From the NCBI GenBank assembly GCA_021201335.1, contig JAJQFD010000023.1, positions 1-64,000 on the forward strand: DNA of 64,000 nucleotides, in the 5' to 3' direction. This document shows, in pieces, positions 25,117 to 35,774 of the stretch. The position numbers and the translations under genes are program-made. Below the pieces are notes generated by a model. The model was not told where the DNA came from, did no database searches, and worked only from the letters and a program-made list of their open reading frames with translations. The stretch is from Bacteroides sp. Its GTDB lineage: Bacteria; Bacteroidota; Bacteroidia; Bacteroidales; Bacteroidaceae. Position 1 is the stretch's first letter. The number at the start of each line of letters is the position of its first letter.

Positions 25117-25221
25117 ACTCATTTGTAATCATGAAAGTTACTGGGATTTGCAAAGTTATTGAGTCTGTTTAATTTTGTCAGTTTCATTATCAAGCATTGT
25201 TTTTAAAACCTTTAGACAGAC

Positions 25222-26496
25222 TCATTTTCTATTTATTTCATCCGGCCGGGCTTTTCTTCTTTTCCGTTGATTCATCGTTCTTTTAATCCAGAAATAATAT
25301 CCAGTCAATGGAAGTGAAGCCCCGATAAGTGCCGCAATGAAGGTGCAGATTCGGGTAAACATTCCTCCCCAGTTACCCACATGGACAGAGTAAATCCACC
25401 CACGGATTTTATTTGCTTTTTCCTGATCTTTATAAAGATTTGCTTCTATGATTTTTCCATTGGTAAGATCATACGTATAACGATCGGAAGCACGCTGATT
25501 GCCAAAGCGTTTAAAAGAAACGTTGGCTCCAGTGGCAGAAATAGTGATTTGGTTGCAATCCGGATTTTGGGCACTTAATTGATTATATACTTCCTGCCAA
25601 TTTGCAAAAGGAGAGCGGTTTCTTTCACCCTTTCGTCTTCCTCTCTCCCCTCTTTCTCCTTGTCTTTGCTCGCGTCCTTCTTTTTGTTGATTTCCGCTTC
25701 GTCCTTCTCCTCTGGGTGAATTTCCTCTTTCATTTTGTCTTTGCTGTTGACTATTTTGAGTAGCTGCTGCAGGTTGCTGTGCTCCATGTCCATGTCCGCC
25801 ACCTTGTTGCATTTCTACTCCAAATACCTTATAGAATCCGGCTCTGTACCATTGGAAAGACCAGGTAAGGCCAGTAAGTGACAAAATCATCAATATAATT
25901 ACTGTATACATTCCCCCAGCTACATGAAGGTCGTACCAGAATCGCTTCCAACCTTTGCTAACTGATATTTTTAGTCTATTTTTCAGCGCTTTGTAGGTAC
26001 GGGGAACCCAAATTACGATTCCTGTTATTAGTATGAACACAAAAAGTAACGTACTAGTACCTACAATCATTTTGCCCCAGAAAATTCCTCCGTCTGGCTT
26101 CATTGAATCGAGTAACCATCTATGCAATCTGAACATTGTCATAAAAAAAGGAGCTCTCTCAAAGCGAGGTTTTACTTCGCCTGCATATTGGTCGACATAA
26201 ACGGATGCCCGACGAGGTTTGGAAAGACCGATCTGATAAGCCCTTTCGGGATCAGAAGGAATACTTATACTAGTAACTGAAACACTATCCGGAAGTGTTT
26301 GGGCGACAGTAGTTAGTAGTTTGTCAATTGAAAGTGGCTGTTCTTTTACTTCCTTCACGAAATAACGATCGGGATAGAGAAGTTCCAAGCATTCTTTTTC
26401 GAATACCAACATTGCTCCTGAAAAGCAGATGAGGGTAATTAAAAGTCCGAAAGGAACGGAAAGCCATAAGTGAAGTTTGCGAAATATTTTTTTCAT
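25222..26496 (-). CDS. xusC: PepSY-associated inner-membrane protein, XusC-like
   Basis: The 424-residue protein starts KIFRKLHLWLSVPFGLLI, the first of about four membrane helices of the PepSY-TM family. PepSY-like periplasmic segments lie between helices, including HRWLLDS. A low-complexity insert rich in Gln, Arg, Gly and Glu fills about 235-300. In Bacteroides thetaiotaomicron the related XusC is the inner-membrane partner of the XusA receptor and XusB lipoprotein and is thought to help release iron from siderophores. Gene order here supports the same role. The assignment is by family and context. Confidence 0.78.
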   Translation of the reverse strand: MKKIFRKLHLWLSVPFGLLITLICFSGAMLVFEKECLELLYPDRYFVKEVKEQPLSIDKLLTTVAQTLPDSVSVTSISIPSDPERAYQIGLSKPRRASVYVDQYAGEVKPRFERAPFFMTMFRLHRWLLDSMKPDGGIFWGKMIVGTSTLLFVFILITGIVIWVPRTYKALKNRLKISVSKGWKRFWYDLHVAGGMYTVIILMILSLTGLTWSFQWYRAGFYKVFGVEMQQGGGHGHGAQQPAAATQNSQQQRQNERGNSPRGEGRSGNQQKEGREQRQGERGERGRRKGERNRSPFANWQEVYNQLSAQNPDCNQITISATGANVSFKRFGNQRASDRYTYDLTNGKIIEANLYKDQEKANKIRGWIYSVHVGNWGGMFTRICTFIAALIGASLPLTGYYFWIKRTMNQRKRRKARPDEINRK

Positions 26497-26541
26497 AAAC
26501 CGAATGTTTACTTGTTTTATTTTTCTTTTGAATATATTTGT

Positions 26542-27366
26542 TTAAATGCATCCATCATTCCGGGCAGAGGGATACTCCCCGTGGTTTTCATCCGGAAAGT
26601 TTTTGAAATAATAGGTAAGACTATTTTTGGCGGCTATTGGAAGCTTCTCTTCCCAAAAGCTGTCTATTACATCCAGATGGATATATTGCCTATCCGGTTG
26701 CATTTTTCTGGCAACACCGATATATAAGGTTTTATTCGAGAGTTGTTTTGTCTTCAGAATGCCTTCAGCTTCTCCAGCGAGTTTAGCACTATCCCACCAT
26801 AAACTGGGATCGAGCGCAATATAAATATCAAAACTTTCCGTGTGTTTTAAAAGCGAATTTATAACAAACAGACCTCCAAATGAGTGACCGATCAAGGTGC
26901 TTTGTCCGTTGGTTCGGTATCTTTTGTCAATTGCTAGCCGAAGTTCCTCTGTCAAAAAATGAAGAAGTGATTCAGCTCCCCCTCCTATTTCCTTATCATT
27001 TTCTTGTTTCGTTCCATCACGCCGGAAAGCCGATTTGGTAGGAGTTAAATCGCGAGTACGATCTGTGTTTTTTACACCAACAATAATACTTTCGGGCATT
27101 AAAGGCTGGCGTCCTGTTGAGAAAGAACGATGGATCGCCACAAGCGTTTCAAAAAAGGATTCTCCATCAAGCAGATAAATAACGGGATAGGTTTTTTCTT
27201 TTCCTGATTCGCTATCATATGAAGAAGGTAGATGGACTTGATATTCTCTTTCTTCTTGAAGTAATTTTGAATACATTTTGTATTCTTTTCCGATGCAAAT
27301 ACCTTGTTGTGCTTGCAATATACCATAGCAGAAAAGAAGGAATAACAAGAAAAAGTTTCTTTTCAT
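26542..27366 (-). CDS. Secreted alpha/beta-hydrolase, siderophore esterase-like
   Basis: Starting at MKRNFFLLFLLF, the 274-residue precursor has a signal peptide ending LQAQQ and an esterase-D type alpha/beta-hydrolase domain. The nucleophile is in GHSFGG (about Ser162), an oxyanion/strand motif lies in PVIYLLDGESFF, and the histidine is probably in ENHGEYP. This is the family of the periplasmic enterobactin/salmochelin esterase IroE. Within an operon for xenosiderophore uptake it may cleave catecholate siderophores in the periplasm. General esterase activity is the safe call; the siderophore role is inferred. Confidence 0.75.
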   Translation of the reverse strand: MKRNFFLLFLLFCYGILQAQQGICIGKEYKMYSKLLQEEREYQVHLPSSYDSESGKEKTYPVIYLLDGESFFETLVAIHRSFSTGRQPLMPESIIVGVKNTDRTRDLTPTKSAFRRDGTKQENDKEIGGGAESLLHFLTEELRLAIDKRYRTNGQSTLIGHSFGGLFVINSLLKHTESFDIYIALDPSLWWDSAKLAGEAEGILKTKQLSNKTLYIGVARKMQPDRQYIHLDVIDSFWEEKLPIAAKNSLTYYFKNFPDENHGEYPSARNDGCI

Positions 27367-27472
27367 TCTGTGTACATGTAAAAACAACCTGAACTATAGA
27401 TAGTAAGAAGGAATCTTTTCTCTCTATAATTCAGGTTTATTATTTCCTTTTCACCAATTAAACGATGATATC

Positions 27473-28876
27473 TTATTCTATATATCTAAGTTTACCGATA
27501 CCAACAACCGATTTAGCTTTAACAGTAATTCCTTTTGTTGCAGTAGCAGTGGCTACGTCAACAACATAGATAGCAGGATTTGTGTCAGTGGTAGTTGTAA
27601 CAGCCACATATGCTTTCCCATTTTCAGTATAAGGAGCCCTTCCGAATGAAACTCCATCTCCCGCAGGTATTCCTGTGATATAATCAAGTTTTTTTGCTTC
27701 TCCTCTATAGATAGCTAGTGTATTAGCAGCATATCCACTGTTACTAAAATCAGGGCTAAATGGACCATTATACATGGAGAGCAAGAAATTATCACCACCA
27801 ATGTGCCAGGATTGTAAAAAACCACACTTATTAGATTGTGCTTCTAAATCACAGTAATAACTTGAATCAAATTCGGTTTCGCCTGCCTTGATACGCACAA
27901 CACCAGCAGGAAGAGTTGTTCTCTGCACTTCGTCTGCCATTGTTTTTGCATAGCTGGGTGAGAATACATATACATCGCCATTGTCGGCTGCCCAAATCAT
28001 CTGATAATACTGCGACGCACTACGTCCGGAAGCATAGCTGATTTTATCTGTTTTAATCAACTTTTTACTCGTGAACGTTTGATCATCATAAATAGCGACC
28101 CATGCCTCATCAGGATATTGTGTCCATTGTAATTGACCTTTTGTATAAGCACCACTTCCACTACCACCGGATTCTTGTTTAACTAATTCGGGATATTTAA
28201 CATGGATGCTATCATCGTAAACAACTCCGTAATGGCTTAATCCCATAGGGATTGCCGCAGAATAGATTTTACCATTTAATTCTTCTATCCCTGCCAGTGT
28301 CACAAATTCACCATTGCCCAAATAATTCTCACAGGCAACTTCACTAGCCGAAAGTTCTCCTGTGGACCCGTTCAAATAGTTGAACAATAATCCTTTCTGG
28401 GGATAATTCCCAACTTCACTGGCAGGATATGTATCGGTGGAAAGATCGCCTGCCGAAGAAGTGATGAGCATGTTTTTATATATACCATAAGATGTGAAAC
28501 GCTTAATAGCAGGATAGGTGGTGTTTTCTTCAACCTTACCGTTCGCGTTTAATGAAAATAATTTGGAAACGCCAGCTGATCCTTGATTATAATTCAAACG
28601 ATACAGGTAGTCCTGACCATAGAAAACCCAGTAAGTTCCTGTTTCTGACTCAGTACCATTACCCACAGCTGTAATTTCACCTGATTCTAAAGTACTGCTA
28701 GTTAATACATAGCTAGCTTCATCCGGAGCATTACCAGCATTAGCTATAACGACATAAGGATTCAGATTGACCTCTCCTGATCCACCACCGTTACTATCAT
28801 CATCAGAGCAAGAGGTAAGTGCTCCGCCTGTGTATAAGACCACTGCGAGTAACCAGACCAAATTTCTTTTTTTCAT
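27473..28876 (-). CDS. xusB: DUF4374 surface lipoprotein, XusB-like
   Basis: The 467-residue lipoprotein has Cys23 in TSCSDDD with the acidic export signal, then a DUF4374 domain of repeated beta strands, in line with the propeller fold described for XusB. In B. theta XusB is an outer-membrane surface lipoprotein that binds ferric enterobactin-type siderophores and hands them to XusA. It lies between the TonB receptor and the esterase genes, all on the minus strand with gaps under 110 bases. Confidence 0.82.
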   Translation of the reverse strand: MKKRNLVWLLAVVLYTGGALTSCSDDDSNGGGSGEVNLNPYVVIANAGNAPDEASYVLTSSTLESGEITAVGNGTESETGTYWVFYGQDYLYRLNYNQGSAGVSKLFSLNANGKVEENTTYPAIKRFTSYGIYKNMLITSSAGDLSTDTYPASEVGNYPQKGLLFNYLNGSTGELSASEVACENYLGNGEFVTLAGIEELNGKIYSAAIPMGLSHYGVVYDDSIHVKYPELVKQESGGSGSGAYTKGQLQWTQYPDEAWVAIYDDQTFTSKKLIKTDKISYASGRSASQYYQMIWAADNGDVYVFSPSYAKTMADEVQRTTLPAGVVRIKAGETEFDSSYYCDLEAQSNKCGFLQSWHIGGDNFLLSMYNGPFSPDFSNSGYAANTLAIYRGEAKKLDYITGIPAGDGVSFGRAPYTENGKAYVAVTTTTDTNPAIYVVDVATATATKGITVKAKSVVGIGKLRYIE

Positions 28877-28948
28877 ACTGTTTTAATTTTTTATTGCTTT
28901 ATTATTGTTTTAATAATCAGATTATACGATAATTGATTTTATCTTAAA

Positions 28949-31333
28949 TTAGCGGCTTCCGAAATAGATTCTTACTTTCCCATAAAAAGCCCGTCCGGCC
29001 CTTTGAAGACTGAAATTATCATACAGCTTTTCGTCTGTAAAATTGCGGCACTCGAACGATATGTTATAACGACCGTTCTTCATGCTGTATGCAAGACCTA
29101 TATTGTGCGAAAATTGACTTGGCACATTAAATTTAGAGTCTGGATCTCCTAATCTTTCAGAATAAAGCGGAAAACTATGCAAGTACAGATTATCGTATGT
29201 AAAAGTCAGCGTATTGCCTTTTTTTCCACAGTCATGCCAGAAAAATGCCAGATCGGAGTTCGCGAACAAATATGGAATGTTTGGCATACGGGCCCCATAT
29301 ACCTGATTCTCTTGGTTCGAACCACCTTCTACTGTTTTAACATTATCGCGTACGTCTGTTTTTGTCAGGTTTGCACCAATACTGATCCATTTGGAATAAC
29401 TGTAATTAGCTGCAATATTGAATCCTTTCGTCTCTACTTTGCCATGATTTTCATACGAAGCGTAATATTTACCGCCGCTATAGCCGCTTGTACGGCGTTG
29501 AATATAATCTGTTGTATTGCGGTAAATTATTCCTCCTTCCAGATATACTACATGATTGCCAAACTGCTGGTTATAACTTAAATTTAGGTTATAATTATCG
29601 CTTTTTTCCGGGCGAAGGCTGATTGTTCCCAACTCCAAATCTTCATCTCCAAAAACTTCATCTGTTGTGGGTAGGCGGTAAGCCTTTTCATAGGAAAGCT
29701 TAGCCTGTAAAGGCTTTAATATGTAGTATGTACCTGCTATGCCGTATCCGAAAGTGTTTGTGCTATTTGTAGCACGTATATAATCACCGCTGCTTTCACT
29801 TGTAGCCAATGGTCCGGCATTGAACTGATCATAATATTTGCCAAATACAGATAAATTCCATTTTTCAGAAGGAACTAAGCGGTAAGAAAGCCCGCTGATA
29901 TTTTTCCGGCTCTCTTTAGAGATGGCATCGGCTTCTGAAGTCACTAACTTATTTGTATTTTTTCGTTCTGAATAGGTAATTACATGGTTAAATGTAAGAG
30001 TGTGTATTCGAGCAAAACGGTAATTAGCTGTGAATGTACCGTTCCAGTTATCATTATCCGAACGGGTATCTTGATACGACTGTTCTCCGGGAGCCTTCAT
30101 TCGTATTTTTTCTCCTCTCCAGTTAAACTTGTAGCTTGTGGTATCAATGTTCCTATTCATGTTTTTATTGTAGTTTGCAGTTAAGGCAACATCCAACCCT
30201 TTGGTGAACAAATCGCGCTTACGATATTCTACCGATGGCATAAGAGAATGACCTTTACGGTGCTTCCCGCCAAATACAACATCTTGCCTAACACCTGTTT
30301 GTATCTCTTTATAATATTGCGAGTAAGTGAAACCTAGCATGAGGCGGTCCGCCCATTTTTTGCCTACAATTCCAATTTTCCCAACAATGGCTTCATTGTG
30401 ATATGTGTCATTGAATCGTTTTACGCTTTCGGGTACTTTAGTCATCTGAGAAACACCATTTTCTTTAAATTCCTCTACCAGCACATCTACACGGTAGTTG
30501 TTATCAGAGTAATTTTGGAATGCGTTGATTTCGTAAGTGAAACCACTTTTGAATGTCTGTCCGAAATTTACATACGATTTATGCGTATTGAAAGAACCGT
30601 AAGAGTAAGAAGCGTCGAGGAACCAACGTCTCTTATTTTTGTTGGTTACAACATTGATAACTCCGGCCAAAGCATCGGTACCAAAACCAACAGGAACTAC
30701 GCCTTTGTAAACCTCGATACGTTCAGCAAAATTTATAGGAATATTGTTCAGGCCGAATGAACTACCTACACCTTCTTGTGGAACTCCATCGATAAATATT
30801 TTAATATGTTTCCCACTAAAGCCATCCATCATAAATTGCATATCCGAACCAACTCCACCTGATTCACGGAGTTTAATCCCTGGTACCTTAACAAGAGAAC
30901 TGGCCAGATCGGTTGTACTATTGTGCATGCTTTTTGCATCGATGGCAACTGCATTATAAGGTGATCGTTTCACCCGGGTAACTCCGTTGGCGAGCACAAC
31001 AACCTCATCAAGTTGAGCGATCTCAGGAGTAATAACAATATCAAATACATTCTTCTTATCAGGAGCAATCTTCACGAACTTTTCTACGGTTTTAAAGCCT
31101 ATTGCAGATACAATCAAAGTATAATTGCCAGCCGGAGCCTCAAAATTATAAACACCATTAGAATTGGTCGTACTACCATAACTTGTTCCTTTTAAATAAG
31201 TTGTGGCAAAACTGATTATTTCATCTTCTGTAGAGATGATTTTACCGGAGATCTGTATTTTCTGTTGTGAATAAACAGGGAAAGAACAGAATAAAATTAA
31301 GAGCGCTAAACTGATTTTTTGTAATTTCTTCAT
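28949..31333 (-). CDS. xusA: TonB-dependent receptor, XusA-like
   Basis: The 794-residue outer-membrane receptor has a signal peptide ending VYSQQ and an N-terminal carboxypeptidase-regulatory-like beta domain (KIQISGKIISTEDEIISF). A plug follows (SSLVKVPGIKLRESGGVG, IDGVPQEG, RIEVYKGVVPVGFGTDALAG), and a barrel ends KVRIYFGSR, although the last residue is not the usual aromatic. It likely imports ferric siderophore with XusB. It heads the operon, whose promoter lies about 67 bases upstream. No convincing Fur site was found, though iron control is expected. Confidence 0.85.
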   Translation of the reverse strand: MKKLQKISLALLILFCSFPVYSQQKIQISGKIISTEDEIISFATTYLKGTSYGSTTNSNGVYNFEAPAGNYTLIVSAIGFKTVEKFVKIAPDKKNVFDIVITPEIAQLDEVVVLANGVTRVKRSPYNAVAIDAKSMHNSTTDLASSLVKVPGIKLRESGGVGSDMQFMMDGFSGKHIKIFIDGVPQEGVGSSFGLNNIPINFAERIEVYKGVVPVGFGTDALAGVINVVTNKNKRRWFLDASYSYGSFNTHKSYVNFGQTFKSGFTYEINAFQNYSDNNYRVDVLVEEFKENGVSQMTKVPESVKRFNDTYHNEAIVGKIGIVGKKWADRLMLGFTYSQYYKEIQTGVRQDVVFGGKHRKGHSLMPSVEYRKRDLFTKGLDVALTANYNKNMNRNIDTTSYKFNWRGEKIRMKAPGEQSYQDTRSDNDNWNGTFTANYRFARIHTLTFNHVITYSERKNTNKLVTSEADAISKESRKNISGLSYRLVPSEKWNLSVFGKYYDQFNAGPLATSESSGDYIRATNSTNTFGYGIAGTYYILKPLQAKLSYEKAYRLPTTDEVFGDEDLELGTISLRPEKSDNYNLNLSYNQQFGNHVVYLEGGIIYRNTTDYIQRRTSGYSGGKYYASYENHGKVETKGFNIAANYSYSKWISIGANLTKTDVRDNVKTVEGGSNQENQVYGARMPNIPYLFANSDLAFFWHDCGKKGNTLTFTYDNLYLHSFPLYSERLGDPDSKFNVPSQFSHNIGLAYSMKNGRYNISFECRNFTDEKLYDNFSLQRAGRAFYGKVRIYFGSR

Positions 31334-31399
31334 CGATTCGTTTTCTGTCTTGGTCAGTGTTTGTCAATCACTTGATAGATGACAAAATTAAAAGCGATG

Positions 31400-31428
31400 C
31401 AAAGTTACCTCTTGTTAAGTTCTCTCAA
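31400..31428 (-). promoter_or_regulatory. Promoter of the siderophore operon
   Basis: On the minus strand TTG, 18 bases, then TAACTTTG, about 67 bases before the receptor start. Confidence 0.6.
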
Positions 31429-31704
31429 AATACCTTATTATTGGGATTGTTTACTGATAAAATACCTAAAAGCAGTGATATTAAAAATAAAACTTTTATG
31501 TTGATCCTATTTTATATTGATTTAACTGATTTGATTGAGGAAACAGAGAGTGTCACAAATCACCCTATTTAGTATGCAAAATGATAGATAATCTAAGATT
31601 TCACTAACTCTATAGTTCTTTAAAATAACTCTAAAAAAACATTTTCGACCTAAAAACAACGAAATTTTGAAGAAACGCCCCCTGATTTGAACCCAAAACA
31701 CGCA

Positions 31705-31814
31705 AAACCTTAAAACTTTCTAAGCTGAACTTATAACCTCTCCGAAGAGAATCTATAGATTTTGGAAAGAGAACTTATAGATTCTCTTTAGAGGATATTA
31801 AAGTTCACCAAAGG
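31705..31814. repeat. Array 2: units at 22-bp pitch inside a larger inverted repeat
   Basis: Related 22-base units begin at 31727, 31749, 31771 and 31793, with a weaker one at 31705. Nested pairs fold the array on itself: GAACTT/AAGTTC (31727, 31801), CCTCT/AGAGG (31737, 31790) and the perfect 12-bp AGAGAATCTATA/TATAGATTCTCT (31746-31757, 31776-31787). It lies in a 912-base gap between the divergent siderophore operon and metG. Confidence 0.8.
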
Positions 31815-32153
31815 AAATAAAAAAAATTTACTATATTTTGCTGTTTTTTTCTTTTATTTTTTCTAGTTACACTCTTTTTGAAGGAAGTCAAGAATAACCA
31901 AAATGATTTAAATTTAAAAGTTTATTAAAACAAATGAATGCTAAACACATAATGCACAATGGATATTTCTCATAAAATAAGGGAATTAATGGTTGTTTGA
32001 ATTTCCCTAATTCAATTTCCTTGCGCTATTTCCTATTCCTCTTGATCTGCGTCCGAAATATACGATTTACAGAGGTTTAAATTATCATTTTGTCAAAAAG
32101 TCAAATGAAAGGAGGAAATCACTATATATAGGTATATCTTTTAAGGTAGCACA
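31815..32153. other. AT-rich intergenic stretch, no gene seen
   Basis: Between array 2 and the metG promoter no convincing gene was found. Only a weak AGGGAA/TTCCCT hairpin near 31979-32009 stands out. Confidence 0.5.
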
Positions 32154-32184
32154 TTGATGATGTCGCAGAAAACGGCTATCTTTG
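32154..32184 (+). promoter_or_regulatory. Promoter of metG
   Basis: TTG, 20 bases, then TATCTTTG, about 60 bases before the metG start. Confidence 0.75.
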
Positions 32185-32245
32185 CAGATTCCTAGATACT
32201 TACTTTAATTCTGGGCAAGTCGAAGAAACAAAAAAACAACTATAT

Positions 32246-34285
32246 ATGGAAAAGAAATTTAAAAGAACCACCGTCACCTCAGCTTTGCCTTATGCCAATG
32301 GCCCAGTTCATATCGGACATTTGGCTGGGGTTTATGTCCCGGCGGATATTTATGTACGTTATCTGCGTCTAAAAAAAGAAGATGTGATTTTTATTGGAGG
32401 CTCTGATGAGCATGGTGTACCCATAACTATTCGTGCAAAAAAAGAAGGAGTTACCCCGCAGGACATTGTAGACCGTTATCACTATCTCATTAAGGACTCT
32501 TTTGAAAAATTCGGTATTTCTTTTGACATATATTCCCGTACAACTTCACAGACACATAAAGAACTGGCCTCGCAAATCTTCAGAACGATATATGATAAAG
32601 GAGGATTCATAGAACAAACTTCCGAACAATACTACGATGAAGAAGCTCACCAGTTCCTGGCTGATCGCTACATTACAGGTGAATGCCCCCATTGCCATTC
32701 GGAAGGTGCTTATGGTGATCAATGTGAAAAGTGTGGAACTTCTCTTTCTCCAGCTGATCTGATCAATCCCAAGAGTACGATTAGCGGCACACGCCCGTTA
32801 ATGAAAGAAACTAAGCACTGGTATCTTCCTCTCGATCAACATGAGGCATGGCTGCGCCAATGGATACTGGAAGATCATAAAGAATGGCGCCCTAACGTAT
32901 ATGGTCAGTGTAAAAGCTGGCTTGATATGGGGCTACAACCCCGTGCGGTAAGCCGGGATCTTGACTGGGGTATTCCTGTGCCGGTAGAAGGTGCCGAAGG
33001 TAAAGTTCTGTATGTTTGGTTTGATGCGCCTATCGGTTATATTTCCAATACCAAAGAATTATTGCCCGATAGCTGGGAAACCTGGTGGAAAGATCCGGAA
33101 AGTCGCTTGATTCACTTTATCGGGAAAGATAATATCGTATTCCACTGTATTGTATTTCCTGCTATACTGAAAGCAGAAGGAAGTTATATCCTTCCGGACA
33201 ACGTACCGGGTAATGAATTCCTGAATCTGGAGGGAGATAAAATATCTACTTCCCGCAATTGGGCAGTCTGGCTCCATGAGTATTTGGAAGATTTACCAGG
33301 AAAACAAGATGTACTTCGCTATGTGCTTACGGCGAACGCTCCTGAAACAAAAGACAATGACTTTACCTGGAAGGATTTTCAGGCACGCAACAATAACGAA
33401 CTGGTAGCAATATATGGCAACTTTGTGAATCGTGCACTAATACTTACTCATAAATACTTTGATGGAAAAGTTCCCGCCTTAAGCGAACTGACCGTTTATG
33501 ACAAAGAAACGCTGAAAGAATTTGCAGATGTAAAAATACAGGTAGAAAGACTACTGGATGTTTTCAAATTCCGCGATGCCCAGAAGGAAGCGATGAACCT
33601 GGCCCGTATCGGCAACAAATACCTGGCAGATACAGAGCCTTGGAAACTGGCGAAGACAGACATGGAGCGGGTAGGTACTATTTTGAATATCAGTTTGCAA
33701 CTTGTTGCTAACCTGGCCATTGCTTTTGAACCGTTTTTACCTTTCAGCTCTCAAAGATTACGTGACATGCTGAATATGACCAGTTTTGACTGGACTCAGT
33801 TAGGGCAAACAGATTTGTTAACTACCGGACATATATTAAATAAAGCTGAACTTTTATTTGAAAAAATAGAGGATAGCGCTATAGAAGCTCAAGTACAAAA
33901 GTTACTCGATACTAAAAAAGCCAACGAGGAAGCTAATTATAAGGCCAACCCGGTTCGGGAAAATATCAACTTCGATGATTTCACGAAACTGGATATCCGT
34001 GTAGGTACTGTACTTGAATGTCAAAAAGTACCGAAAGCCGATAAACTGCTTCAGTTCAAGATTGATGACGGGCTGGAAAAACGCACCATCCTTTCAGGTA
34101 TTGCCCAGTATTACAAACCGGAAGAACTTGTAGGTAAACAAGTTTGTTTTATCGCTAATTTGGCCCCACGTAAGATTAAAGGCATTGTATCAGAAGGAAT
34201 GATATTGAGTGCGGAGAATCCAGATGGAAGTCTGTCGGTTATTATGCCGCAAAAAGAAGTAAAACCAGGAAGTGAGGTGAAGTAA
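32246..34285 (+). CDS. metG: Methionyl-tRNA synthetase with C-terminal tRNA-binding domain
   Basis: The 679-residue enzyme charges tRNA-Met. Visible features are the HIGH motif in PVHIGHLAG, a zinc knuckle region (CPHCHSE, CEKCG), the KMSKS equivalent in [10 protein letters not shown], and a C-terminal OB-fold tRNA-binding domain from about residue 575 ([17 protein letters not shown]). It has its own good promoter and is followed after 40 bases by the flippase gene of a glycan cluster, which may partly share its transcript. Confidence 0.96.
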   Translation: MEKKFKRTTVTSALPYANGPVHIGHLAGVYVPADIYVRYLRLKKEDVIFIGGSDEHGVPITIRAKKEGVTPQDIVDRYHYLIKDSFEKFGISFDIYSRTTSQTHKELASQIFRTIYDKGGFIEQTSEQYYDEEAHQFLADRYITGECPHCHSEGAYGDQCEKCGTSLSPADLINPKSTISGTRPLMKETKHWYLPLDQHEAWLRQWILEDHKEWRPNVYGQCKSWLDMGLQPRAVSRDLDWGIPVPVEGAEGKVLYVWFDAPIGYISNTKELLPDSWETWWKDPESRLIHFIGKDNIVFHCIVFPAILKAEGSYILPDNVPGNEFLNLEGDKISTSRNWAVWLHEYLEDLPGKQDVLRYVLTANAPETKDNDFTWKDFQARNNNELVAIYGNFVNRALILTHKYFDGKVPALSELTVYDKETLKEFADVKIQVERLLDVFKFRDAQKEAMNLARIGNKYLADTEPWKLAKTDMERVGTILNISLQLVANLAIAFEPFLPFSSQRLRDMLNMTSFDWTQLGQTDLLTTGHILNKAELLFEKIEDSAIEAQVQKLLDTKKANEEANYKANPVRENINFDDFTKLDIRVGTVLECQKVPKADKLLQFKIDDGLEKRTILSGIAQYYKPEELVGKQVCFIANLAPRKIKGIVSEGMILSAENPDGSLSVIMPQKEVKPGSEVK

Positions 34286-34325
34286 AACTCACCTCCAATC
34301 TGATTCCAAAAAGGAGAATACAAAT

Positions 34326-35774
34326 GTGAGTGAAACCTTAAAACAAAAAACGGCCAGAGGATTATTTTGGGGAGGGTTGAGTAATGGCCTTCAACAGATA
34401 CTAAGCCTGATCTTCGGAATAGTTCTTGCCCGCATACTGGATAGAAGTGATTACGGTATGGTGGGATTGCTGGCTATTTTCGTGGCTATTGCTAATACGT
34501 TGCAGGAAAGCGGATTCACAGTTGCCCTAGCCAATAAAAAGGAAGTTACTCATAAGGATTATAATGCAGTATTCTGGTGCAGTACCTTCATTGGGGCAGG
34601 CATGTATGTTTTACTCTTCTTTTGCGCACCATTAATTGCGGATTTTTACGGAAAGCCCGAACTTATCCCTCTATCCCGGTTCCTGTTTCTTGGTTTTTTA
34701 ATATCCAGTACCGGTACAGCTCATAATGCCATACTTTTTCGTAACCTGATGGTTAAACAAAAAGCCATTTCACAAATTATTGCTTTAACCATTTCAGGTA
34801 TTGTAGGTATTACGTTGGCATTAAATGGTCTGGCCTATTGGGGGCTTGCCATTCAAAGCATAACTTACATTTTAGTAGTTACTTTCTGTTTTTGGTTCTT
34901 TTCACCTTGGCAGCCTACCTTCTCTTTTGACTTTTCTCCTCTGAAAAAGATAATTGGTTTCAGCAGTAAGGTCTTACTAACCAATATTTTTACCCAATTC
35001 AACAATAATTTATTTACTACTCTTTTAGGGAAATTCTACTCAGTTGACGATGTGGGCCTCTATGCTCAGGCCAGCAAGTGGAATAGTATGGGCTATAGTT
35101 TAATAAATGGAATGACAAATGGAGTGGCACAACCCGTTTTAAGACAAATTGCTAATGAACCTGCCCGGCAGCTAAATGTTTTCCGAAAAATGCTACGGTT
35201 TACCGCCTTCATATCTTTTCCTGCCATGTTTGGGCTGGCACTAATAGCTAAAGAGTTAATATTGATTACGGTTACAGATAGATGGCTACCATCTGTACCA
35301 ATGCTGCAAATGTTATGTATATGGGGAGCCTTTTTCCCCATTAATACACTTTATTCCAACCTGATTCTCAGTAAAAGTAATTCAAAAATATATATGTGGA
35401 ACACGATTACCTTAGGATTACTTCAGTTGGTAGTCATGTTACTTGTTTATCCCTATGGTATATACAACATGATTCTATTTTTTGTTTCGATAAATGTTGG
35501 CTGGTTTTTTATATGGCATTATTTCGTCCGGAGGCAATTACATTTCAGCCTGAAGCATGCGTTAATGGATATACTTCCATTTGCATTCATTGCCGGAGTC
35601 TGCATTGTTGCAGCTTATTTTTTAACGAAAGAGATAAATAATCAGTATTTACTACTCCTGTCAAAAATACTCATTACCTTTGTTTTATATATATTTTGTA
35701 TGTGGGTTACAAAATCAGTAACATTCAAAGAAAGTCTAGCGTATTTACTGAGAAAGAAACATGATAAAAAATAA
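34326..35774 (+). CDS. Polysaccharide flippase (Wzx/MOP family)
   Basis: The 482-residue inner-membrane protein has about twelve to fourteen hydrophobic helices and the WzxC/TuaB-type N terminus (KQKTARGLFWGGLSNGLQQ). It uses a GTG start, since the ATG two bases earlier is followed by a stop; AAGGAG lies upstream. The family moves lipid-linked oligosaccharides across the inner membrane. It opens a run of six glycosyltransferases, so the cluster makes a surface glycan such as O-antigen or capsule. No polymerase gene is seen. Confidence 0.85.
   Translation: MSETLKQKTARGLFWGGLSNGLQQILSLIFGIVLARILDRSDYGMVGLLAIFVAIANTLQESGFTVALANKKEVTHKDYNAVFWCSTFIGAGMYVLLFFCAPLIADFYGKPELIPLSRFLFLGFLISSTGTAHNAILFRNLMVKQKAISQIIALTISGIVGITLALNGLAYWGLAIQSITYILVVTFCFWFFSPWQPTFSFDFSPLKKIIGFSSKVLLTNIFTQFNNNLFTTLLGKFYSVDDVGLYAQASKWNSMGYSLINGMTNGVAQPVLRQIANEPARQLNVFRKMLRFTAFISFPAMFGLALIAKELILITVTDRWLPSVPMLQMLCIWGAFFPINTLYSNLILSKSNSKIYMWNTITLGLLQLVVMLLVYPYGIYNMILFFVSINVGWFFIWHYFVRRQLHFSLKHALMDILPFAFIAGVCIVAAYFLTKEINNQYLLLLSKILITFVLYIFCMWVTKSVTFKESLAYLLRKKHDKK

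Noticed and set aside
29177..30959. Plus-strand frames inside the TonB receptor gene.
   Set aside because: They lie opposite a clear outer-membrane receptor and show no protein-like features.
31334..31399. A Fur box in front of the siderophore operon.
   Set aside because: I could not find a convincing GATAAT-type palindrome, although iron control is expected.
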